Positions 7,653-14,740 of a DNA stretch of 64,000 nt are shown here, one piece after another. The translations under genes were made by a program, and so were the position numbers. The notes under the pieces are model-generated. The model did no database searches, was not told where the DNA came from, and saw only the letters and a list, made by a program, of their open reading frames with translations. Origin of the DNA: Pelomonas baiyunensis (GTDB taxonomy: Bacteria > Pseudomonadota > Gammaproteobacteria > Burkholderiales > Burkholderiaceae_C); assembly GCF_043555935.1 (NCBI RefSeq), contig NZ_JBIGIB010000003.1:372001-436000 (forward strand), written 5' to 3'. How positions within the stretch are numbered: position 1 is the stretch's first letter; each line of letters begins with the position of its first letter.

Positions 7653-8396
7653 TCAGGCGCAGGAATCGTCTGCGCAGGCGACGAAGTTCTTCTTCAGGTA
7701 CGTGACGATCTTGGCTTGCGTCCAGGTGGCGCCGGCCGGATCGACATAGCTGGTGTTGCCGAACTTGACCAGCACGTTGGTCGCACCCGGGGCCAGGCAC
7801 TTGTTCAGGGTGGAATTGAGCACCTTGAAGTTCAGCCAAGCCACCAACATCAGCTTCTGGAACTCACCGCAGGTCGACGAACCCGGGCCGTACACGCCGG
7901 GCGTGCCGGAAGGCTTCTTGGGCGAACCGTTGAGGATGCTCCAGACCGAATCGTCGGAACTCACGCCCGCAATCGTTGCGCCGGTGCCCGACAGCAACTG
8001 GCCCACCGTGTACGCCTTGTAATAGCTGGCGGTGCCGCTGGTCGCGCTGCGGCTCAGCGGCGCACGCGTCCACGGGCTCGTCGGCAGACCGGCGCGCGTG
8101 GAGTTGTTCAGCCAGCAAGCGGTGGTGTAAGTCTCGTCCGGGAACAGGCGGGTCACGTCCTGCGAGCGGGTGTACGAGCTGTTGGACATGCCCTGCGCCG
8201 AACCCCAGGTGGACGCGGTGTTGCAGTGCCAAGCCATCACCGGGCGGCTGGTCAGCGTCAGGGCGGTCGGCACCGCGGCGCCGCCGAGCTTGATGAAGCG
8301 GCGACGGCGCTCGGAGGCCAGCTGGCGTGCGGACGCATCGACGGAAGCCGGCGCTTGCGGCGTCGACTGGGAGTCGTGGAATTGGCGTTCGCTCAT
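7653..8396 (-). CDS. Tat-signal, six-cysteine exported protein, unknown function
   Basis: This 247-residue protein begins at the ATG 8396, preceded by CGAGG about 10 bp upstream; earlier in-frame ATGs lack this. Residues 29-36 (ERRRRFIK) and the following hydrophobic stretch LGGAAVPTALTLTS form a twin-arginine signal, likely cleaved before AWHCNT. Six cysteines at 58, 94, 176, 200, 241 and 246 could form three disulfides. The C-terminus is FVACADDSCA. The mature part is rich in Ser, Thr, Gly and Asn. No family was recognised. As first gene of the operon with the PqqD-like protein and kinase, it is the obvious candidate substrate or effector of that system. Confidence 0.72.
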   Translation of the reverse strand: MSERQFHDSQSTPQAPASVDASARQLASERRRRFIKLGGAAVPTALTLTSRPVMAWHCNTASTWGSAQGMSNSSYTRSQDVTRLFPDETYTTACWLNNSTRAGLPTSPWTRAPLSRSATSGTASYYKAYTVGQLLSGTGATIAGVSSDDSVWSILNGSPKKPSGTPGVYGPGSSTCGEFQKLMLVAWLNFKVLNSTLNKCLAPGATNVLVKFGNTSYVDPAGATWTQAKIVTYLKKNFVACADDSCA

Positions 8397-8722
8397 GACA
8401 GTGGCCTCGTGTAGGGGGTGGATTGCACCAGCATGGGGCGCAATTCCTTGTGTAACGGCAGTGCGCGGCATCTTATCGGGCGTCGCGTCGTTTGGGTGGG
8501 GAGTGTTCCACACAACGAGTTTTCAGGGGTGGCGCGGTCCCCCTTGATTGGGTGGCTCGGGGGCGTCGGGGAGGGGCTGAGCACCGCGGTTTTGGGCGGG
8601 CAGCGGCGTGAATCGCGGCCGGCGGCGGCCCATGCCGCTGTTTTTGCCGTCTGTCGCGCGGCGGCGGCGGCGCGGGCGTGAACTGCAGACACTGCGCGGC
8701 ATCGACAAACCGGGAGATCGGC
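8397..8722. other. Divergent intergenic region, 326 bp
   Basis: Lies between the divergent Tat-protein gene (minus) and the GSGD-repeat protein gene (plus), so it must hold both promoters. I found no convincing sigma-70 or sigma-54 pair. A GATAAG on the minus strand (8472-8477) is a possible minus-10 box without a matching minus-35. The middle is G-rich on the plus strand. No small gene is supported. Confidence 0.5.
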
Positions 8723-9520
8723 ATGAAGCGTTGGCTGTTGTGGGTGTGTGCGGCATCGGTGTGCGCGGGCAGCGCGTGGGCGGGTGACAACGACTGGCGC
8801 CTGCGCATCAAGAAGGAAGCCGATGGCTGGACTGCCAGCTTTTCCGGCCCGATGGAGTACGGCAGCGGCAAGAACCGGGTGCGGGGCTCGGGCGTCAAGG
8901 TGGAAAAGGTGCGCGCGTTGTCCACCTTCACCAAGCTGCGCATCGACGGCCCGCTGGACGTGAAGCTGGCTCAGGGTTCCAGTGACCAGGCCACGGTGGT
9001 TGCCGACGACAACGTGGAGCCGTTGGTGGACACGGTCGTCGAGGGCGACGCGCTGGTGGTTCGGCTCAAGCGCGACGCGGGGTTTGTCACCCGGTCCGCA
9101 CCGCAGGTGCGCGTCAGCGCGCGCAGCCTGCAGTCGGTGGCGATCCAGGGCTCGGGCGACTTGACGGTCGACAGCTTCAAGGGCGATGCCCTGGCGCTGA
9201 GCGTCGTGGGTTCGGGCGATGTGCGCCTGGGGTTGTTGGAGGTGAAGGACTTCAGCGTCAGCATCAGCGGGTCTGGCGACGTGCACGTGGCGGGGCGCGC
9301 GGATCAGCAGACCTGGCAGCTCAGTGGCTCGGGCGATGTGGACGCGCGCGCGCTGTCCGGCCGCGCGGCCAAGGTCAGCCTGCATGGCTCGGGCGACGTG
9401 GCTTTGGGCGTCACGGAGCAGCTCGACGCCCAGCTCAGCGGCTCGGGCGACCTGAGCTATGCCGGCCGGCCGCAGTTGCGCCAAAGCGTCAGCGGCTCGG
9501 GTGAGATTCACCGCCGGTAG
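8723..9520 (+). CDS. Secreted head-GIN-domain (DUF2807) beta-helix protein
   Basis: A 265-residue exported protein: signal peptide MKRWLLWVCAASVCAGSAWA, then a DUF2807-type domain. Its hallmark is six GSGD motifs and a final GSGE spaced about 18-20 residues apart from residue 143 onward (QGSGDLTV, VGSGDVRL, SGSGDVHV and so on), predicting a right-handed beta helix with stacked turns. The ATG at 8723 follows GGGAGATCGGC. Such proteins are periplasmic or surface adhesin-like; the ligand is unknown. It is transcribed away from the HprK-related operon. No catalytic residues are apparent. Confidence 0.82.
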   Translation: MKRWLLWVCAASVCAGSAWAGDNDWRLRIKKEADGWTASFSGPMEYGSGKNRVRGSGVKVEKVRALSTFTKLRIDGPLDVKLAQGSSDQATVVADDNVEPLVDTVVEGDALVVRLKRDAGFVTRSAPQVRVSARSLQSVAIQGSGDLTVDSFKGDALALSVVGSGDVRLGLLEVKDFSVSISGSGDVHVAGRADQQTWQLSGSGDVDARALSGRAAKVSLHGSGDVALGVTEQLDAQLSGSGDLSYAGRPQLRQSVSGSGEIHRR

Positions 9521-9552
9521 GCGCTTGGGCAGCCTCGGCCCAGAATCGAGGC

Positions 9553-10194
9553 GTGACGGACGACAAGCTTTGGTGGGAGACGCTGCAGGGCGGGCCGGTG
9601 TTGCTGGCTCTGTTCGATGTGCACGACCAGGTGCAAAGCGCGAACGCCGCCTACCGCGAGGCTTGGGGCATGGCCCCCGGGGCCCTGCCCAGCTGGAGTG
9701 ACCTGTGGGCCGCGGCCCAGGCGCAGGGACTGGGCCCGGTGGGGCCGCCGGAGCGGCGCGCCCGGTCCGGGCCGCGTGCGTTCGAGCAAGCCTGGCGAGA
9801 CGGCCGCCGCTACTGGTGGGTGGAGCAACGCCTGCCGAATGGGCATTTGGCGGTGACCGGCATGGACATCACCGGCCAAGCCCGCCCACGGCCGGCGGGC
9901 GGACAGGTGCTGGACGCTCAGGTGGGCCTGGAGTTGCTGCAGTCCCTGCTGGCCGACAGTTCGGCGTGGCCGTTGTCGGTGGCCACGTTGCCCGCCACGA
10001 CCGACACCGAGGCTTTGCTGGGCCGCATCCGCGGCGAGGACCGTTGCGCACGTCTGGCCGATGGCCGCTTGTTGCTGATCCTGCCGTCCACCGGGCCGGC
10101 CCAGGCCGTTGCGCTGGGTGAGCGGCTGGGCGCGGTGTCGCTGGTCGAAGCCGCCTGGGGCGACTCCGCCAGCACGCTGTTGGCTAGGGCTTGA
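9553..10194 (+). CDS. PAS-like protein with a degenerate GGDEF-like tail
   Basis: This 213-residue cytoplasmic protein starts at GTG 9553. Residues about 13-105 (VLLALFDVHDQVQSANAAYR ... WWVEQRLPNGHLAVTGMDIT) read as a PAS sensor fold. The C-terminal part DTEALLGRIRGEDRCARLADGR and LLLILPSTGPAQAVALGERL follows the spacing of the second half of a diguanylate cyclase domain. However, the GGDEF signature is replaced by LADGR and the domain is too short to be active. Inference: a ligand-sensing remnant or signalling adaptor. Its stop overlaps the convergent phosphatase gene by 11 bp. Confidence 0.6.
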   Translation: MTDDKLWWETLQGGPVLLALFDVHDQVQSANAAYREAWGMAPGALPSWSDLWAAAQAQGLGPVGPPERRARSGPRAFEQAWRDGRRYWWVEQRLPNGHLAVTGMDITGQARPRPAGGQVLDAQVGLELLQSLLADSSAWPLSVATLPATTDTEALLGRIRGEDRCARLADGRLLLILPSTGPAQAVALGERLGAVSLVEAAWGDSASTLLARA

Positions 10195-11848
10195 GCTTCA
10201 GATCGCGACCCTGGGCTTGGGCCGGTGCGGGCAGCCCGGCGATGGCGGCGAGCGTGGGGGCCAGGTCAGCCACTTCCACGCGCTGCTTCATCTCACCCTG
10301 ACCCACGCGGCTCGGACCCCAGAACAGCAGCGGCACGTGCGTGTCGTAGTCGTGCGGGCTGCCGTGGGTGCTGCCGCCGGGGCGGTAGCTGAAGATCCAG
10401 TGGCGCTTCAGCACGATCTGCAGCTGCGCGGCGCGGGTCGGGTCGAAGGACTTGCGCATGGCGTCCAGGTAGGGCGTGGCGGTGTCCGAGCCCAGCAGTT
10501 GCTCGCGCGTGAACACGGCGGCCACGCCGGGCAGCTTGAGCAGTTCGTCCCGTGCGGCAGCTTGCACTTCGGCGAACTTCAAGCCTTTCTCGTTCGCCAG
10601 CGCTTCATTCAGCAGCAGGCCGGAGGCGGAGAAGTCCCGCGCAAGGCGGTCCACGCCGAAGCGGGCCGACAACGCCGCATTCACCACGGCCAGCGACGGC
10701 GCGGTGTTGAAGCGGCCCGCGTCGCGGCCTTGCGTGGCGGCCCACTCCGGCGTGTCGGTGAAGCCGTGGTCGGCCGTCAGGGCCAGCACGTAGTTGCCGG
10801 CGCCCACCGTGCGGTCCAGGTGCTGGAAGAAGGCCTGCAGGTGCCGGTCCAGGTGCAGCAGGTGGTCGTGCGACAGGCGGGACTCGGGCCCGAACGCGTG
10901 GTTGATGTAGTCGTGGCTGGACAGGCTCACCGACAGGATGTCCGTCACTCCGCGCTGGCCGAGCTTCTCGTTCGTGATGGCCGCGCGGGCAAAGGCCAGC
11001 GTCAGCTCGTCACCGAAGGGCGAGGCCAGCAGGTTGCCGTAAAAGCGCGGGCCCGGGCCGTCCATCTTGTCGCCGATCACCGCGGGCAGCGTGTTCCCGT
11101 TGCCGCTGGCCACCTGCCAGGTCTGGCCGTCGGGCACCGAGCGGGCGTAGGCCGATTCGGGCAGCAGCGGGGCCCAGGTCTTCTTGAAGAAGCTGTCGGC
11201 CGGCTTGGCGGCGTTGAAGTCGGTCACCCACTGCGGGTGGCTGGGCATGTAGTAGGTGCTGGACGCGAAGCGGCCCGTCTCTGTCATGTACATGTAGGCC
11301 GTGCCCTTGTGCCCGGCCGGCAGGATGGCGCCGCGGTCTTTGCCCGAGATGCCGATGACCTTGGACGCTGGCGAGCGGGTGCGCAGCACGTCGCCCAGCG
11401 TTTCCACCTTCAGGTTGCGCGGGCTTGTGCCCGACAGAGGCGCCGTGGGGCTGTCGATGTACTGGTAGGCCGTGTCGCCGGTGTTGTAGACCTGGGCGCC
11501 GGTGGCGGGGTCGCGCCATTCGTTGCTGATGATGCCGCTGCGCTGCGGGTAGGCGCCGCTGAGCATCACCGAGTGGCCTGCGGCCGTGACGGTGTGGCCG
11601 TGGCCGTAGTGGGCGTCCGAGAACCAGCGGCCGTGGTCCAGGAAGCGCGCGAAGCCGTCGGGCGCGAGTTGGTCGCGGTAGCCGGTGACCTGCCGCATCG
11701 GCAGACCGTCGATGACGACCAGCACCACCAGTGGCGGCGCATTTGGGGTGGCAGGGGCGGGCGCGGAAGCCGGGGGCGGCGTGGTCGAGCAGGCGGTGAG
11801 GGCGCTGGCCAAAGCCAGGCCCAGCAGGTGGCGTCGGGTGGTCAACAT
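10184..11848 (-). CDS. Alkaline phosphatase superfamily lipoprotein (NPP/PafA-like)
   Basis: A 554-residue exported enzyme. The N-terminus RRHLLGLALASALTAC shows a twin-arginine-like lipobox with the lipid cysteine at residue 20. The metallo-hydrolase core is clear: LVVLVVIDGLPM holds the first metal Asp, GHTVTAAGHSVMLSGAYP carries the Thr nucleophile, SSHDYINHAFGP and ALTADHGFTD give further metal ligands, and the late THGSPHDYDTHVP supplies the last histidines. Such enzymes hydrolyse phosphate mono- or diesters in the periplasm, and the TAAGHS signature points to the PafA/NPP group. Start at 11848 is the only one giving the lipobox. No phosphate-regulated promoter was recognised. Confidence 0.85.
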   Translation of the reverse strand: MLTTRRHLLGLALASALTACSTTPPPASAPAPATPNAPPLVVLVVIDGLPMRQVTGYRDQLAPDGFARFLDHGRWFSDAHYGHGHTVTAAGHSVMLSGAYPQRSGIISNEWRDPATGAQVYNTGDTAYQYIDSPTAPLSGTSPRNLKVETLGDVLRTRSPASKVIGISGKDRGAILPAGHKGTAYMYMTETGRFASSTYYMPSHPQWVTDFNAAKPADSFFKKTWAPLLPESAYARSVPDGQTWQVASGNGNTLPAVIGDKMDGPGPRFYGNLLASPFGDELTLAFARAAITNEKLGQRGVTDILSVSLSSHDYINHAFGPESRLSHDHLLHLDRHLQAFFQHLDRTVGAGNYVLALTADHGFTDTPEWAATQGRDAGRFNTAPSLAVVNAALSARFGVDRLARDFSASGLLLNEALANEKGLKFAEVQAAARDELLKLPGVAAVFTREQLLGSDTATPYLDAMRKSFDPTRAAQLQIVLKRHWIFSYRPGGSTHGSPHDYDTHVPLLFWGPSRVGQGEMKQRVEVADLAPTLAAIAGLPAPAQAQGRDLKLKP

Positions 11849-11910
11849 GACGGATTCGTGACAGCGGGGTGCGCGAGCTTACGTCGTCACAATGTCTGGC
11901 TTGTAAAGCC

Positions 11911-12711
11911 ATGCCGCCTGCCTTGACCGCGCCTGCCCCCGCTCCTTCGCTGCCGACCGGCCAGCCTCCGCGCCTCGACATCCACGGTGCCGTGGCGCGC
12001 ATCACCTTGCGGCGGCCCCAACAAGCCAATCGCTTGTCTGCCGATGACCTGGAACACCTGCACGCCCACCTGGCGGCCGTTCAGGCGGACCTCGCGGTGC
12101 GCGTGCTGGTGCTGCAAGGGGAGGGGCGGTACTTTTGCAGCGGCTTCGACCTGGGCTCGCTCGGTGTGGTCGACGCCGGTGCGCGCTTCGGCGAACTGGC
12201 CGATGCCCTGGAGGCGGCGCGCCCCATCACCGTGGCCCGCCTGCACGGCGGGGTGTACGGCGGAGCGGCGGACCTGGCGCTGGCCTGCGACTTTCGCCTG
12301 GGCGTGCCGGCGGTGCAGATGTTCGTGCCGGCGGCGCGCATCGGCCTGCACTTCTATGCCGGCGGCCTGCGGCGCTTGGTCAGCCGGCTCGGGCTGGCCA
12401 CGGCCAAGCAGGTCATGCTGGCGGGCCGAACGCTCGAGGCACCGGCCTTGCAGGCCTGCGGCTTTCTGGATGAACTGCTGGCGGATGAGGTGCAGCTGGA
12501 CCTCGCCATTCAACAGCTGACCGACACATTGAGCGGCATGGCGCCGCTCGCACTGCTGCCGATGAAGCAGCACCTCAACGCGCTGGCGGCGGGGCAGCTG
12601 GACGCCGCACGGTTGGCCGACGACATCCGCCGGGCCCGAGATTCGGCCGATCTGGTCGAGGGCCAGGCGGCCTGGGCCCAGAAGCGAACCGCTCACTTCA
12701 AGGGGTGTTGA
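11911..12711 (+). CDS. Enoyl-CoA hydratase/isomerase family protein
   Basis: A 266-residue crotonase-fold protein. VLVLQGEGRYFCSGFDLGSL supplies the first oxyanion-hole strand, and RLHGGVYGGAADLALACDFR the second (HGGVYGGA). The usual catalytic Glu after the second loop is not obvious (VPAARIGLHFYAGGLRRLV), so the exact reaction, hydratase or isomerase, cannot be named. ATG 11911 is preferred to a GTG at 11869, as the extra residues have no family counterpart. It stands alone between the phosphatase gene and the zinc-ribbon gene. Confidence 0.85.
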   Translation: MPPALTAPAPAPSLPTGQPPRLDIHGAVARITLRRPQQANRLSADDLEHLHAHLAAVQADLAVRVLVLQGEGRYFCSGFDLGSLGVVDAGARFGELADALEAARPITVARLHGGVYGGAADLALACDFRLGVPAVQMFVPAARIGLHFYAGGLRRLVSRLGLATAKQVMLAGRTLEAPALQACGFLDELLADEVQLDLAIQQLTDTLSGMAPLALLPMKQHLNALAAGQLDAARLADDIRRARDSADLVEGQAAWAQKRTAHFKGC

Positions 12712-12806
12712 AAGCCCTAGGCTGAGCCGGGCGCGACATCGTGGAAAATACGGGGCCCGAACGCCTGCCCGGCGTCACCCTTACAACACTCTTCGACAGG
12801 ACCAGC

Positions 12807-13043
12807 GTGGCCAAAGAAACCACCAAGACCACCATCGAAGCGGATGGTCTGCGCTACCGCTCCAAAGCTCCCGGCTCGCCTTTCGCGGCGACTTCCTCCT
12901 TCGGCGCGGCCACGATGTCGTGCTTCCTTTGCGGCAAGCATCGCCCCCGCGCGATGCTGAAGTCCAAGAAGTTGCTGGGCAAGTCGCAGCCGGTGTGCTC
13001 GCCGTCTTGCAAGGAACTGGACGCCCAGATCGCGGCCAAGTAA
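12807..13043 (+). CDS. Small zinc-ribbon-like protein, paralogue 1
   Basis: A 78-residue protein starting at GTG 12807 with AGGACC upstream. An earlier GTG (12741) would add 22 residues without counterpart in its relative. It has DGLRYRSKAPGSPF, then CFLCGKHRPRAMLKSKKLLG and CSPSC: two CxxC-type pairs spaced like a treble-clef or zinc-ribbon finger. The protein at 13890 shares the layout (DGLRYASKVGGSPF, CFKCGKHR, CKPNC), so the two are paralogues flanking tdk. Function is unknown; zinc and nucleic-acid binding are inferred from the cysteines and basic residues. A strong terminator follows. Confidence 0.75.
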   Translation: MAKETTKTTIEADGLRYRSKAPGSPFAATSSFGAATMSCFLCGKHRPRAMLKSKKLLGKSQPVCSPSCKELDAQIAAK

Positions 13044-13065
13044 CCGCCGACGCCAGTCCAAACCA

Positions 13066-13107
13066 AAACGCCGCTGGGGAGTGATCCTCAGCGGCGTTTG
13101 CTTTTTT
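13066..13107. terminator. Bidirectional intrinsic terminator
   Basis: AAACGCCGCTG (13066-13076) pairs with CAGCGGCGTTT (13089-13099). The inner GGGA/TCCT extends the stem around a GTGA tetraloop, and TTTTTT follows at 13102-13107. On the other strand a TTTT tract follows the same stem, so it can end both the zinc-ribbon gene (plus) and tdk (minus). Confidence 0.9.
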
Positions 13108-13160
13108 GGAGCCGCCGGTTCACCCGGCCGTCACGGCGTCGCGGGCGGCCTGGCGGGTGC

Positions 13161-13721
13161 TCACCCCTGTCGGAAGCAGCGGCCGCACACCGAGCGGTAG
13201 CGCGCGTTGCCGCCGATTTCCACCTGCGCGCCTTCGGTCACCTTGCGGTTGTGGGCGTCCACGCGCATGTTCATGGTGGCTTTGCGGCCGCAGTCGCAGA
13301 TGGTTTTCATCTCGTCCATCTCGTCGGCCAGCGCCAGCAACGTGGCCGAGCCCGGGAAGAGTTCGCCCTGGAAGTCGGTGCGCAGGCCGTAGCAGATGGC
13401 CGGCAGGTTGCGCAGGTGGGCCATCTCGTGCAGCTGCTGCACTTGTTGCTTGGACAGGAACTGCGCTTCGTCCACCAGGATGCAGGCGATGCCGGGCGTG
13501 GCGTCCATCAGGGCCACGAAGTCTGTGGTGGCGTCGAACTGTTCGACTTCCCGCTGCGGACCGAGGCGCGAGGTGACAAAGCCATGGCCGTAGCGGTCGT
13601 CCAGCCGCGCGGTGAAGATCCGCACGCGGTGGCCGCGTTCTTCGTAGTTGTGGGCCACCTGCAGCAGGGCGGTGGATTTGCCGGCATTCATCGCGGCGTA
13701 GCGGAAGAAGAGCTTGGCCAT
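13161..13721 (-). CDS. tdk: Thymidine kinase
   Basis: Phosphorylates thymidine to dTMP in the salvage pathway. The 186-residue type II enzyme opens with the P-loop FFRYAAMNAGKST (Gly14-Lys15-Ser16). It has the Walker B region CILVDEAQFLS with the catalytic Glu, the lasso region with CDCGRKATMN and a C-terminal CGRCF completing four zinc-binding cysteines. The ATG 13721 starts exactly at the family N-terminus; a longer frame reaching 13844 adds an unrelated extension. It is flanked on both sides by divergent or convergent zinc-ribbon paralogues. Confidence 0.95.
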   Translation of the reverse strand: MAKLFFRYAAMNAGKSTALLQVAHNYEERGHRVRIFTARLDDRYGHGFVTSRLGPQREVEQFDATTDFVALMDATPGIACILVDEAQFLSKQQVQQLHEMAHLRNLPAICYGLRTDFQGELFPGSATLLALADEMDEMKTICDCGRKATMNMRVDAHNRKVTEGAQVEIGGNARYRSVCGRCFRQG

Positions 13722-13889
13722 GGGGGTCTCGGGAACGGAGCGGCATTGTCCCCGCAGCCCGACCCCGCGGATCGGGGCCGGGTAAGCCCCCGATGCGCAT
13801 CGATTGCAAGCCGAAACCGCGGGGTTGCGAGATGGCGCTGTCATTTTCGCCGTGCGTCAATGTCCCTTTCGCCTCGACCTGTCTGAAGA

Positions 13890-14093
13890 ATGAGCAAAGA
13901 CACCGTCACCGCGGTCCGCCAGGATGGCCTGCGCTATGCGTCGAAAGTGGGCGGATCGCCCTTCCTCGGCAGCGGCCACACCCGCTCCTGCTTCAAGTGC
14001 GGCAAGCACCGCGCGCCGGCCAGCCTGCAGTCCATCCGGCTGCTCGGTCGCAACGAGGTGGTCTGCAAGCCCAATTGCAAGGCCGAGCCCTGA
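13890..14093 (+). CDS. Small zinc-ribbon-like protein, paralogue 2
   Basis: A 67-residue basic protein from the ATG 13890. The core DGLRYASKVGGSPF, SCFKCGKHRAPASLQSIRLL and VCKPNC matches the 78-residue protein at 12807, differing mainly at the ends. Four cysteines in two pairs (CxxC and CxxxC) suggest one structural zinc. It is transcribed divergently from tdk and followed by a hairpin. Function is not known; a small nucleic-acid-binding or ribosome-associated role would fit its charge, but this is only inference. Confidence 0.75.
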   Translation: MSKDTVTAVRQDGLRYASKVGGSPFLGSGHTRSCFKCGKHRAPASLQSIRLLGRNEVVCKPNCKAEP

Positions 14094-14114
14094 GCGGCTG
14101 ACGCCCCCGGCTGA

Positions 14115-14148
14115 CGTGCCGCCGCCGTGGCGGCACGGCTCCTTCTTT
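14115..14148 (+). terminator. Probable intrinsic terminator
   Basis: CGTGCCGCC (14115-14123), loop GCCGT, GGCGGCACG (14129-14137) form a perfect 9-bp stem, followed by the T-rich GCTCCTTCTTT to 14148. It lies 21 bp after the stop of the 67-residue zinc-ribbon gene. Confidence 0.7.
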
Positions 14149-14190
14149 CGATGCCCCCTGTGAGCCGCGGCGTGACGCCCCGGCCTGGCG

Positions 14191-14239
14191 TTGACGTCTC
14201 GGCATCAAATGCATAGCATGATATGTATTTGATGCCGAG
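14191..14239 (+). promoter_or_regulatory. marR promoter with overlapping 42-bp operator palindrome
   Basis: TTGACG (14191-14196) and TAGCAT (14214-14219) are spaced by exactly 17 bp. CTCGGCATCAAAT (14198-14210) and ATTTGATGCCGAG (14227-14239) are perfect 13-bp inverted arms. The intervening bases continue the dyad with one mismatch (CATA/TATG) around a 6-bp centre. The dyad covers the spacer and minus-10 box, just before the MarR-family gene, so autorepression is the natural reading. Confidence 0.8.
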
Positions 14240-14248
14240 GGGAGCGCC

Positions 14249-14740
14249 ATGGTGCAGGACGTTGTCAGGGAGCTGGGCCACCTGAGCCTGGGCACGCGCT
14301 TGCGCCGCATCGGCGAGCTGCTGCAGGCCCAGACCCAGGCGGTGCTGGCGGCGCATGGCTTCGAGCAGCCGGCGGCCTACTTCCCGCTGCTGGCGGCGCT
14401 GGACCGCCTGGGCGACTTGAGCGTGGGAGAGCTCAGCCAGGCGGTGGGCGTCAGCCAGCCCGTCGTCACGCGATCATTGCGTGGGCTGGAGGCGGATGGG
14501 CTGGTCGAGTCCGCCGCCGTCGAGGGAGACCGGCGCGTGCGGCGCATCGTGCTGAGCCGCGCAGGCCGCAACCTGGTGCATCGGGCCCGGCAAGAGGCCT
14601 GGCCGGCCATCGAGGCTGCCGTGGCCCAGGCCTGCGAAGGGCTCAGTGGCCCGCTGCTCGCCCAGCTGGCAGGGCTGGAGGACGCGTTGGCCGAGGGGTC
14701 GCTGCACCACCGCGTGACGCAGGCCGGGGGCCGGGCATGA
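14249..14740 (+). CDS. MarR-family transcriptional regulator
   Basis: A 163-residue dimeric winged-helix regulator. Helices AAYFPLLAALDRLGDLSVGE and LSQAVGVSQPVVTRSLRGLE form the helix-turn-helix, and the wing is VEGDRRVRRIVLSRAGRNLV, the usual MarR D-x-R-x-R type. It sits directly behind a long palindrome overlapping its promoter and is translationally coupled (4-bp overlap) to a GNAT acetyltransferase gene. MarR-GNAT pairs commonly respond to, or modify, small compounds. The inducer is unknown. Confidence 0.88.
   Translation: MVQDVVRELGHLSLGTRLRRIGELLQAQTQAVLAAHGFEQPAAYFPLLAALDRLGDLSVGELSQAVGVSQPVVTRSLRGLEADGLVESAAVEGDRRVRRIVLSRAGRNLVHRARQEAWPAIEAAVAQACEGLSGPLLAQLAGLEDALAEGSLHHRVTQAGGRA

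Noticed and set aside
8397..8722. Sigma-54 promoter for the HprK-related operon or the GSGD protein
   Set aside because: TGGCGCGGTCCCCCTTGATT resembles the consensus start, but the TTGC element is at the wrong spacing; no other GG-N10-GC pair with good context was found.
10109..11926. 605-codon plus-strand frame over the phosphatase lipoprotein
   Set aside because: Antisense of a complete metallo-phosphatase with all metal ligands.
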